Shown: one piece after another, positions 9,274 to 16,672 of the stretch
Position numbering within the stretch: position 1 is the first letter of the stretch
How the letters are laid out: each line of letters begins with the position of its first letter
Source: Rhodococcus sp. 1168
GTDB lineage: Bacteria > Actinomycetota > Actinomycetes > Mycobacteriales > Mycobacteriaceae
Direction of reading: 5' to 3'
NCBI RefSeq assembly: GCF_002091955.1
Contig: NZ_MKKY01000018.1
Location: 18,700 to 82,699 of the forward strand
DNA length: 64,000 bases
Notes under the pieces: model-generated
What the model was told of the DNA's origin: nothing
Databases searched by the model: none
Seen by the model: only the letters and a program-made list of their open reading frames with translations
Made by a program: the position numbers and the translations under genes

Positions 9274-10541
9274 GCTATCCACTCGAAGGTATCCGCGTTG
9301 TCGATCTGACGGTTGTGTGGTCCGGGCCGGGTGCGACGGCACTGCTGGGTGATCTCGGCGCCGAGGTCATTCGGCTCGAGGGCAACAACCGCGCCAGCAG
9401 GCAGGTGTCCGCGAAGACGACCAAGGAACTCATCGCTTCTACCGGCTACCACGGCGGCACGTACCCGGACAAGGATCCGGGCGAACGACCGTACGAGCGG
9501 ACCGCGCTCTTCAATTGGCACTCACGGAACAAGCTGGCCGCGTGCGCGAACTTGGAGACCGAAGAAGGCCATGCCGCCGCTATCGAGTTGATCAAGATCA
9601 GTGATGTGCTGGTGGAGAACAACTCCAACGGCACGCTCGAGAAGCTGGGACTGGGCCACGAGGCGCTGCTGGCGATCAACCCACGCCTGGTGGTGGTACG
9701 GATGCCGCCGATGGGAATGAGCGGGCCCATGAGCGACTACCTCGGCTACGGGCCGAACTTCAACTCGCTCGTCGGCATCGCAGCAATGGACGGGTACGAG
9801 GGCGAAGAGCCCGATTCGGCAGGCGAGAACTACCACATGGACGAGGCGGCTCCCGCGGGCGTCGCGTTCGCGGTGATGGCAGCGCTATGGGATCGCGAAC
9901 GCACCGGGCTCGGCGGCTTGGTGGAGTTCCCGCAGGCGGAAGCGGTCATGGCCGACATCGGCGAGTTCGTGCTGGACTGCCAGATGAACGCGCGCAACCC
10001 GCAGGTGCTCGGCAACACCGATCTGCACATGCTTCAGGACGTGTTCCTCTCGGCGGACGAGGACCGCTGGCTCGCGGTGTCGGTGCGCGACGACCGAGAT
10101 TGGGCCGCGATCGCAGCACTCGTCGACCCCGAAGGACTGGCGGGGATGGGCGAGACCGCCGCGCTGCGCGCGGAGAACTCCGCCGCAATCCGGGCAGTGC
10201 TGGCGGGTTGGTGCCGCAAGCGGTCGGCTGAGCAGGCTGTTCGAGAATTGCAGGATGTCGGCGTGCCTGCCGGCGAGGTCATGAGCGAAACTCGATTGCT
10301 CGAGGATCCGCACCTGGCTGCACGCGGCTGGTTCCAGGAGCGCAGCCACCCGTCGGTGGGCACGCACCTCTACCCCGGCCACCCTTGGCGAGCAGAGGGT
10401 TTCGACCTGGCATTCGGACGGGCGGTTCCGGGCTTCGGCGAGGACAACGAGTACCTCTACAAGGAGTTGCTCGGCTACTCCGCCGAGCAGTACGACGACC
10501 AGGTGGCTCGTGGCTTGATCACCGACCATCAGATTGCTTGA
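9270..10541 (+). CDS. CaiB/BaiF (class III) CoA-transferase family protein, subunit 2
   Basis: Second CoA-transferase-like protein, 423 residues, ATG overlapping the previous stop (ATGA). It begins YPLEGIRVVDLTVVWSGPG and LGDLGAEVIRLEG and carries an insertion near residues 45-75. At the expected catalytic position it reads HMDEAAPAG, keeping an Asp, whereas the upstream paralogue has lost it. Together they could activate the pathway's carboxylate by CoA transfer, replacing an ATP-dependent ligase. That assignment is inferred from the operon, since no acyl-CoA synthetase is present in the cluster. Confidence 0.85.
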   Translation: MSYPLEGIRVVDLTVVWSGPGATALLGDLGAEVIRLEGNNRASRQVSAKTTKELIASTGYHGGTYPDKDPGERPYERTALFNWHSRNKLAACANLETEEGHAAAIELIKISDVLVENNSNGTLEKLGLGHEALLAINPRLVVVRMPPMGMSGPMSDYLGYGPNFNSLVGIAAMDGYEGEEPDSAGENYHMDEAAPAGVAFAVMAALWDRERTGLGGLVEFPQAEAVMADIGEFVLDCQMNARNPQVLGNTDLHMLQDVFLSADEDRWLAVSVRDDRDWAAIAALVDPEGLAGMGETAALRAENSAAIRAVLAGWCRKRSAEQAVRELQDVGVPAGEVMSETRLLEDPHLAARGWFQERSHPSVGTHLYPGHPWRAEGFDLAFGRAVPGFGEDNEYLYKELLGYSAEQYDDQVARGLITDHQIA

Positions 10542-10584
10542 CAGAGATATGCATTCGAATACAACACAGTTAGGCGGGCAACCG

Positions 10585-11091
10585 ATGCCAGAAACAGCAG
10601 AGTCGTTGATCCCGGACGAGGTCGCGGCCCGGGTCGGAACGGTCGTAGCGACCGCGACAGGTGCTGTCGTTCAGCGTGATTGGCAGCGTTGGGCTGTGTC
10701 CGTACGCGAGGACAACCCGCTGTACTTCGACGGGGACTACGCACGCGAACACGGTTACGCAGACGTCATCTGCCCTCCGCTCTACGTTCAGTATGCAATT
10801 CTCGGCGTCACCCCGATCGACACCCTGCGCGTCGACGGCTCCTCCGGTGCCGCGTCCGGGAACCTGACGTTTCCCAAGTGCCCCAAGCGGATGGCGGGCG
10901 GCGAGAGCACCACGTTCTTGCGCCCCTCGTACGACGGCGACGTGATCACTTCGGTGCGCACAGTCGAGTCGATCGTGGAGAAGCAAGGCCGATCAGGGCG
11001 TTTCGTGCTGGTGACGTGGAAGACCGCGTACACCAATCAGCGTCGCGAACTGGTTGCCGAAGCTACGACGTCGATGATCGCGCGGCCATGA
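10585..11091 (+). CDS. MaoC-type dehydratase, FAS1-like N-terminal (hotdog) half
   Basis: 168-residue hotdog-fold protein of the FAS1-like/MaoC N-terminal dehydratase family, start ATG 10585 preceded by AGGCGG. The hydratase signature region reads REDNPLYFD where catalytic MaoC proteins have GD-x-NP-x-H, so the His is replaced by Tyr, as is usual for the non-catalytic half. It is followed 29 bases later by a second MaoC protein. In steroid catabolism two such chains (ChsH2 and ChsH1) form one enoyl-CoA hydratase, and the same pairing is likely here. Confidence 0.85.
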   Translation: MPETAESLIPDEVAARVGTVVATATGAVVQRDWQRWAVSVREDNPLYFDGDYAREHGYADVICPPLYVQYAILGVTPIDTLRVDGSSGAASGNLTFPKCPKRMAGGESTTFLRPSYDGDVITSVRTVESIVEKQGRSGRFVLVTWKTAYTNQRRELVAEATTSMIARP

Positions 11092-11120
11092 GAGAAGGAA
11101 AAGAGTTGAGGGAGAACGCA

Positions 11121-11561
11121 ATGGCGGACCAGCTGCACTTCGAAGACGTCACGGTAGGGGACCAGATCACCACCCTGCGCACGAGCGTCGACGAGATCCA
11201 GATGTTCTTGTTCAGTGCTGCGACGTACAACGCGCACCGGATCCATTACGACAAGTCCTGGGCAGTCGATGTCGAGGGTTACTCGGGGCCGCTGGTGCAG
11301 GGGCCATTACAGGCCGCACTACTGGCTCGTGCCGTCACCGATTGGATCGGCGGCGCCGGCACTTTGGTGACGTACTCGGCCCAGAACCGCGCCGTCGCCT
11401 TCGCCGGCCAGGAGCTGGACTTCGTGGGAACTGTGACGGCCAAGCGCGAGGAAGACGGACGCGCGTTGGTGGACTTGGAGATTCGCGGTGAGCGCGACGG
11501 CGAGCTGCTGATGCCGGGCACCGCCACCGTCACCCTGCCACGCCGGACCGAGGCTGCGTGA
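11121..11561 (+). CDS. MaoC-type enoyl-CoA hydratase half (ChsH1-like)
   Basis: 146-residue MaoC hotdog protein. The signature region TYNAHRIHYD retains the His expected to activate water for enoyl-CoA hydration, so this is the likely catalytic partner of the preceding 168-residue half. ATG 11121 is favoured because GAGGGAG lies 7 bases upstream; an ATG at 11088 overlapping the previous stop is in frame and would add 11 residues. The stop overlaps the next start. Product and substrate are presumed to be a 3-hydroxyacyl-CoA and its enoyl-CoA. Confidence 0.85.
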   Translation: MADQLHFEDVTVGDQITTLRTSVDEIQMFLFSAATYNAHRIHYDKSWAVDVEGYSGPLVQGPLQAALLARAVTDWIGGAGTLVTYSAQNRAVAFAGQELDFVGTVTAKREEDGRALVDLEIRGERDGELLMPGTATVTLPRRTEAA

Positions 11562-12763
11562 TGAGCGGACTACGCGGCGAAGCGGCCATCCTCGGCTTCT
11601 GCGAGCTACCGTCCCAGCGCAAGCAGACTCGGCCGGAGCAGTTCACCATCGAGCAGTGGGCGACATTGTCGAAGATGGCGATCGACGACGCGGGCATCGA
11701 CGCCTCCCAGGTCGACGGCATCGTCGCGCACGGCCTGGCGGAGTCGGACATGTTCGTTCCGGCCACACTGTCGGAGTACATGGGACTGCCATTGAACTTC
11801 GGCGAGCGAGTGGACCTCGGCGGCGCCACTGCAGCCGGCATGGTGTGGCGTGCGGCTGCTGCCGTGGAGCTGGGCCTGTGTGAATCCGTGCTCGTGGTCG
11901 TCCCGGGCTCGTACATGTTGCCGCGCTCGCAGCAACGCCCGGCCAAGGATCCCGGTTACTTCGGCGCGTCGAGCAACAACTTCGGCTCGCCCCAGGCGGA
12001 GTTCGAGATCCCCTACGGCAACCTCGGCCAGAATGCGCCGTACGCGCAGATCGCCCGGCGCTACGCAGCCGAGTTCGGCTACGACCCGGAGGCGACCGCA
12101 AAGATCGCTGTCGACCAACGGACGAACGCATGTGCCACCCCCGGTGCGGTGTTCCACGGTAAACCGATCACTCTCGACGACGTGCTCGCCAGCCCGATGA
12201 TCGCGGACCCCATCCGGATGCTCGAGGTCGTCATGCGGGTGCAGGGCGGCGCGGGTGTGATCGTCGGTAACGCCGACGTGGCGCGCAAGTCGAAGAACCG
12301 TCCAGTGTGGGTCAAGGGCTTCGGCGAGCGTATCTCGTTCAAGACCCCCACCTACGCCGAGGACATGGTCCGCACCCCGATCAAGGCGGCCGCGGACAGA
12401 GCCTTCGCGATGGCGGGCGTCGAGCGCTCCGACATCGACGTGGCGTCGATCTACGACTGCTACACGATCACCGTGCTGATGAGCCTGGAAGACGCGGGGT
12501 TCTGTGAGAAGGGCACCGGTATGGAGTGGGTCAAACAGCGTGACCTCACCTTCCGCGGTGACTTCCCGCTGAACACTGCGGGTGGCCAGCTCTCCTTCGG
12601 GCAGGCAGGCATGGCAGGCGGCATGCACCACGTAGTCGACGGCGTCCGGCAACTGATGGGACGAGCAGGCGAGGCGCAGGTCGAGGACTGCAACACGGCG
12701 TTCGTCACCGGCAACGGCGGAATCATGAGCGAGCAGGTCGCTTTGATCCTGCAAGGAGAATGA
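11561..12763 (+). CDS. Thiolase-fold lipid-transfer-like protein, probable retro-aldolase (Ltp2-like)
   Basis: 400-residue thiolase-superfamily protein. The nucleophilic Cys of true thiolases is missing: the segment reads LGGATAAGM around residues 86-94. The C-terminal GHP motif is also changed, to NTAGGQLSFGQAG with Gln at about residue 348 in place of the His. These losses match the SCPx/Ltp2 branch, where Ltp2 with a DUF35 partner cleaves a beta-hydroxyacyl-CoA by retro-aldol chemistry. The gene follows the two hydratase halves and precedes a DUF35 gene. Start is ATG 11561 or GTG 11558 (overlap GTGATG). Aldolase function is inference. Confidence 0.82.
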   Translation: MSGLRGEAAILGFCELPSQRKQTRPEQFTIEQWATLSKMAIDDAGIDASQVDGIVAHGLAESDMFVPATLSEYMGLPLNFGERVDLGGATAAGMVWRAAAAVELGLCESVLVVVPGSYMLPRSQQRPAKDPGYFGASSNNFGSPQAEFEIPYGNLGQNAPYAQIARRYAAEFGYDPEATAKIAVDQRTNACATPGAVFHGKPITLDDVLASPMIADPIRMLEVVMRVQGGAGVIVGNADVARKSKNRPVWVKGFGERISFKTPTYAEDMVRTPIKAAADRAFAMAGVERSDIDVASIYDCYTITVLMSLEDAGFCEKGTGMEWVKQRDLTFRGDFPLNTAGGQLSFGQAGMAGGMHHVVDGVRQLMGRAGEAQVEDCNTAFVTGNGGIMSEQVALILQGE

Positions 12764-12765
12764 GT

Positions 12766-13188
12766 ATGAGCACCGCAGAAAAGCCGTTTCCCGAGCCCAC
12801 CCCGGTCACCAAGCCGTTCTGGGACAGCCTTCGCGAGCACCGGATCGAGATCCAGTACTCGCCGTCCTCGGACGAGTACGTCTTCTACCCGCGGGTACTG
12901 GCACCGCGGACCCTGGCAGACGATCTCGAATGGCGCGAAATCACCGGGCTGGGCACGTTGTACACCTACACCGTGGCCGACCGCCCCACCGCGCCGCCAT
13001 GGGCGGACTCGCTTCCGCAGATCCTGGCCGTCGTCCAGTGGGACGTGGGCCCGCGGCTGAGCACGGAGATGGTGGAGGTCGACCCCGCGGACCTGGAAAT
13101 CGGCATGCGCGTCGAGCCGGTGTTCTGCGACTATCCCGACCGCGACATCACGCTTTTGCGTTATCGTCCAGCCGCCAACCGAGACTGA
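12766..13188 (+). CDS. DUF35 OB-fold protein with degenerate zinc ribbon
   Basis: 140-residue Zn-ribbon/OB-fold family protein (DUF35), usual partner of thiolase-like proteins. The OB-fold part is clear: GLGTLYTYTV..., PQILAVVQWD and EIGMRVEPVF. In the N-terminal rubredoxin-like ribbon the usual CxxC pairs are gone; the segment reads YSPSSDEYVFYPRVLAP, so no zinc should bind there. ATG 12766 is preferred because AAGGAG lies 7 bases upstream; ATG 12760 overlaps the previous stop but is too close. In the Ltp2 system the DUF35 domain of ChsH2 is needed for aldolase activity, so this may be the split-out equivalent. Confidence 0.82.
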   Translation: MSTAEKPFPEPTPVTKPFWDSLREHRIEIQYSPSSDEYVFYPRVLAPRTLADDLEWREITGLGTLYTYTVADRPTAPPWADSLPQILAVVQWDVGPRLSTEMVEVDPADLEIGMRVEPVFCDYPDRDITLLRYRPAANRD

Positions 13189-13203
13189 CGAGAGGAATCA
13201 CAG

Positions 13204-14004
13204 ATGTCACGGATGGCCGGCAAGGTCGCGTTGATCACCGGCGCAGGCGGAGGAATGGGCCGCACCCACGCGGTGCGGTTGGCCCAGGAGGGCGCGGACA
13301 TCATCGCGCTCGATCTCGTAGAGGCAGGCCTTGCCGAGACAGCGGCGCTCGTTCGGGCGGAGGGCCGTCGAATCGTCACCGATGTTGCGGACGTGCGTAA
13401 CCTGGCCGCGACGAAGGATGCAGTCGCACTGGGCGTGGCCGAGCTCGGCAGGTTGGACACGGTGGTCGCCAATGCCGGAGTGACCGAGAACATCGGCCCG
13501 TCGTGGACGATCGACGAGGCCCTGTGGGAGCGGTCGATGGCCGTCAACCTCACCGGGGTCTGGCACACCGTGCTGGCGGGCGTGGCTGCGCTGGAGGTCG
13601 CCGGCGGTTCGGTGATCATCATCAGCTCGACGGCCGGCATCAGCGCGGCTCCTGGAGCCTCGCACTACAGTGCCGCCAAACATGCGGTGGTCGGACTGGC
13701 CAGGACGCTGGCCAACGAGCTCGGCCCGCGGTCGATTCGCGTCAACACCGTCCACCCAGGCGCGGTGGACACGGCGATGACACTCAACCCGGCCACGTTC
13801 GCTCGGCTGCGCCCGGACCTCGAGGATCCGAAAGCCGAGGACGTCGTCGATGTCCTCGCCGCGCGGCACCTGTTGCCGGTGCCCTGGGTGGAGTCGGTGG
13901 ATGTGAGCAACGCGGTGGTGTTCCTGGCCTCGGACGAGGCGCGGTACATCACCGGCACACAACTGGTGGTCGACGCCGGACTTACACAGAAAGCGATGTC
14001 ATGA
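13204..14004 (+). CDS. Short-chain dehydrogenase/reductase, mycofactocin-coupled type
   Basis: 266-residue SDR expected to interconvert an alcohol and a ketone. The cofactor loop is TGAGGGMGR, NAG lies at residues 90-92, and the catalytic Ser, Tyr155 and Lys159 are intact (HYSAAKH). The C-terminal segment LPVPWVESVDVSNAVVFLASDEARYITG is shown here only by its ends LPVPWVE and RYITG; it and the overall length match mycofactocin-associated SDRs, whose NAD is not exchangeable and which hand electrons to mycofactocin. Which cofactor system applies here is inference. It overlaps the next SDR gene by ATGA. Confidence 0.87.
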   Translation: MSRMAGKVALITGAGGGMGRTHAVRLAQEGADIIALDLVEAGLAETAALVRAEGRRIVTDVADVRNLAATKDAVALGVAELGRLDTVVANAGVTENIGPSWTIDEALWERSMAVNLTGVWHTVLAGVAALEVAGGSVIIISSTAGISAAPGASHYSAAKHAVVGLARTLANELGPRSIRVNTVHPGAVDTAMTLNPATFARLRPDLEDPKAEDVVDVLAARHLLPVPWVESVDVSNAVVFLASDEARYITGTQLVVDAGLTQKAMS

Positions 14005-14717
14005 GTGGGCGATTGGCGGGCAAGACCGCATTGGTCACCGGTGGAGCCCGGGGGATCGGACGCGCGCAGGCGGTGCGATTCGCTCAGGAGGGTGCCGACC
14101 TGATCGTGGTGGACTGCTGCACCGCGGTAGCGCACTCGACGACCCCCGCCGCGAGCAGTGCGGACCTGGCGGAGACTGTCCGACAGGTCGAACTGCTCGG
14201 GCGACGGATCGTCGCCATCGAGGCCGATGTCCGCGAGCAGAGCGCGCTGGATGCGGCGGTAGCCAAGGGCGTCAGCACACTGGGTCGGCTCGACATCGTC
14301 TGCGGAGGAGCCGGAATCAGTTCCACCGGTAGAACCATGGAGCTCTCGGCAGAGGTCTGGCAGACGATGCTGGATGTGAACCTCACAGGAATGTGGAAGA
14401 CCTGCAAGGCCGCTATTCCACACCTGATCGAGGGTGGGCGCGGTGGCTCGCTCGTCCTGGTCAGCTCCACGGCAGGCGTGCGAGGTTTGAACAGCATGGG
14501 CCACGTCGCCGCTGCCGAGCACGGGCTGGTCGGGCTGGTGCGATCGCTGGCGAAGGAGCTAGAGCCGCACAGTATTCGAATCAATATCGTGAACCCTTCC
14601 ATGAGCACGGACGGAAAGGCGAGCCTGGACGTCGCCGACGTGAGCCTGTTCCTGGCCTCCGACGAGGCCCGCTCCATCACTGGGATCACGATGCCTCTCG
14701 ACATGGCCTACGCGTGA
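14001..14717 (+). CDS. SDR-family protein lacking catalytic Tyr and Lys (possible pseudoenzyme)
   Basis: 238-residue SDR paralogue of the preceding protein. The dinucleotide loop TGGARGIGR is intact, but the active-site motif Y-x3-K reads V169-A-A-A-E173 (GHVAAAEHG), and the NAG motif is GGAG. After VNPSM the usual substrate-binding loop, about 40 residues long in the sister SDR, is missing before LDVADVSLFLASDEA. The frame is intact and starts with an ATGA overlap, so this is not a simple frameshift. It may have lost catalysis and serve as a structural partner, or be decaying. Confidence 0.8.
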   Translation: MSGRLAGKTALVTGGARGIGRAQAVRFAQEGADLIVVDCCTAVAHSTTPAASSADLAETVRQVELLGRRIVAIEADVREQSALDAAVAKGVSTLGRLDIVCGGAGISSTGRTMELSAEVWQTMLDVNLTGMWKTCKAAIPHLIEGGRGGSLVLVSSTAGVRGLNSMGHVAAAEHGLVGLVRSLAKELEPHSIRINIVNPSMSTDGKASLDVADVSLFLASDEARSITGITMPLDMAYA

Positions 14718-14775
14718 CAGCGGCGATCTGCGTGCTAGTCAAACCAACACACTCTCCAGAAAGAAGGAATCGATC

Positions 14776-16392
14776 ATGACGCGAACCAATGTGGACGTGG
14801 TGGTTGTCGGAGCGGGCCTCGCCGGCCTGTACGCGATGCACAAGTTCCGCGGGCAGGGACTCGCCGTCCAGGGCTTCGAAGCAGCCTCCGGGGTCGGTGG
14901 CACGTGGTACTTCAACCGCTACCCGGGTGCTCGCTGCGACGTGGAAAGCGTCGACTACTCGTATTCCTTCGACGAGGACCTGCAGCAGGAGTGGGACTGG
15001 TCCGAGCGCTACGCCACACAGCCCGAGATCCTGGCTTACCTCGAACACGTCGCGGACCGATTCGACCTGCGCAGCGGCTTCGAGTTCGACACCCGAGTGG
15101 TGTCCGCGACGTTCGACGAGCAGGCCGCACAGTGGAACATCGTCACCGACAAGGGCGATAAGGTGACGGCGCGATTCTGCGTGCTGGCCACCGGCGCGCT
15201 GTCCACGACGAACCTGCCGAACATCCCGGGCCGCGACAGCTTCGGCGGCGAGATCCTGCATACCGGTGACTGGCCGCGTACCGGCGTCGATTTCGCCGGT
15301 AAGCGTGTCGGTGTCATCGGCACCGGATCCTCGGGCATCCAGTCCATCCCGCTGATCGCCGAGGAGGCCGCGACTCTCCACGTCTTCCAGCGCACCCCGA
15401 ACTTCTCCGTACCGGCGAGCAACCGTCCACTGGACGAAGAGACTCGCCGTGAGCAGAAGGCCACCTACGCGGAGCGTCGACGCAAGAGTTGGGCAAGCGG
15501 TGGCGGCTCTCCCTTCGTCTCGAACCCGAAGAGTGCGCTCGAGGTTCCCGCCGAGGAGCGGGAAGCGGAGTTCGAGCAGTACTGGGAGCTCGGCGGGGTG
15601 TTGTTCGCCAAGACTTTCGCGGACCAGATGAGCGACATCGCGGCCAACGACTTGGCTCGCGACTTCGCCGAGCGCAAGATTCGTTCCGTCATCGAAGATC
15701 AGGCTCTGGCAGACGTGCTGATCCCGACGGACCACCCGATCGGGTCCAAGCGGATCGTTACCGACTCCGGCTACTTCGCGACCTACAACCGTGACAACGT
15801 CACCCTGGTGAACCTCCGCGAGGCACCGATCACCGCGATCGACGAGACGGGTATCGCGACTGGCGACGCGCACTACGACCTGGACATGATCGTCTTCGCC
15901 ACGGGCTTCGACGCGATCACCGGGTCACTGGATCGCATCGACATCCGCGGACGCGACGGGGTTCTGCTCCGTGAGAAGTGGGCGGCAGGACCGCAGACCT
16001 TGCAAGGCATCGCTGCACCCGGCTTCCCGAACCTGTTCGTGGTCACCGGACCCGGCAGCCCCGGTGTGCTGGCAAACATGGTTCTGGGCTCCGAACAGCA
16101 CGTGAACTGGATCGCCGACGCGATCGCGTACCTCGACAACAACGATTACGCGGTCATCGAGGCGAGCGAGCAAGCTGCCGCGGACTGGATGGCCGAATGT
16201 GCCGCCGTCGCCGCGAAAACTTTGTTCCCGCAGGCCAACTCCTGGTACATGGGTGCGAACATCGAGGGCAAGCCGCGCGTCTTCATGATGTATGCGGGTG
16301 GCTTCGGCAATTACGGCAAGAAGCTCGCAGAGGCTGCCGCGGCGGGGTACAAGGGGTTCGAGCTCTCCGCGCTCGCTGCAAGTCAGGAGTGA
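14776..16392 (+). CDS. Flavin-dependent Baeyer-Villiger monooxygenase, cyclohexanone monooxygenase-like
   Basis: 538-residue class B flavoprotein monooxygenase; such enzymes use NADPH and O2 to turn a ketone into an ester or lactone. It has the FAD motif GAGLAG (residues 12-17), GGTWYFNRYPG, the Baeyer-Villiger fingerprint FGGEILHTGDWP (156-167) and the NADPH motif GTGSSG (182-187). Length and the ending FGNYGKKLAEAAAAGYKGFE fit cyclohexanone monooxygenase relatives. ATG 14776 follows AAGAAGGA. It is the last gene of the catabolic run, directly before a terminator, and probably acts on the ketone made by the upstream beta-oxidation-like genes. Confidence 0.9.
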   Translation: MTRTNVDVVVVGAGLAGLYAMHKFRGQGLAVQGFEAASGVGGTWYFNRYPGARCDVESVDYSYSFDEDLQQEWDWSERYATQPEILAYLEHVADRFDLRSGFEFDTRVVSATFDEQAAQWNIVTDKGDKVTARFCVLATGALSTTNLPNIPGRDSFGGEILHTGDWPRTGVDFAGKRVGVIGTGSSGIQSIPLIAEEAATLHVFQRTPNFSVPASNRPLDEETRREQKATYAERRRKSWASGGGSPFVSNPKSALEVPAEEREAEFEQYWELGGVLFAKTFADQMSDIAANDLARDFAERKIRSVIEDQALADVLIPTDHPIGSKRIVTDSGYFATYNRDNVTLVNLREAPITAIDETGIATGDAHYDLDMIVFATGFDAITGSLDRIDIRGRDGVLLREKWAAGPQTLQGIAAPGFPNLFVVTGPGSPGVLANMVLGSEQHVNWIADAIAYLDNNDYAVIEASEQAAADWMAECAAVAAKTLFPQANSWYMGANIEGKPRVFMMYAGGFGNYGKKLAEAAAAGYKGFELSALAASQE

Positions 16393-16399
16393 CGTCACG

Positions 16400-16428
16400 G
16401 CGGGCCCGCATTGGGGATGCGGGCCCGC
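16400..16428 (+). terminator. Intrinsic-type hairpin after the catabolic cluster
   Basis: Perfect 12-bp inverted repeat (GCGGGCCCGCAT / ATGCGGGCCCGC) around a TGGGG loop, beginning 8 bases after the monooxygenase stop. There is only a short T run after it, which is normal in high-GC actinobacteria. It marks the 3' end of the long + strand transcript. Confidence 0.75.
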
Positions 16429-16471
16429 TTGACGGTGATCTGAATCTCTTTTACTCTTTGGTGTGTAATGA

Positions 16472-16494
16472 GATACCAAGTATCACTCAGTGAT
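16472..16494. promoter_or_regulatory. Double palindrome, candidate operator
   Basis: Two overlapping perfect palindromes lie in the intergenic region before the IclR gene: GATACCAAGTATC (16472-16484) and ATCACTCAGTGAT (16482-16494). They sit in the AT-richest part of the gap, close after a TACTCT sequence at 16452-16457. IclR or GAF-type regulators often bind such sites. The binder is not known. Confidence 0.4.
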
Positions 16495-16672
16495 TCACGC
16501 TCTCGAGTCGGCTCCGTCTGCTCACCGCAGGTATTGCCCCCGGACCTCTCCTTTCGTTCGCCGGTGAAACCTTCCAACGCGAAAGTTCCTGCTGCGCACC
16601 GTGTTCGCTCGAACGTCACGACCAGGATGCGTGGAGCTGTGATTCGACTCGAAACTGATCTGGGGGAGTGCC

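Noticed and set aside
10538..10566. TTGACA before the MaoC gene as a promoter
   Set aside because: No -10-like hexamer lies at a suitable distance (ACAACA is found there), and the region overlaps the previous gene's stop inside an operon.
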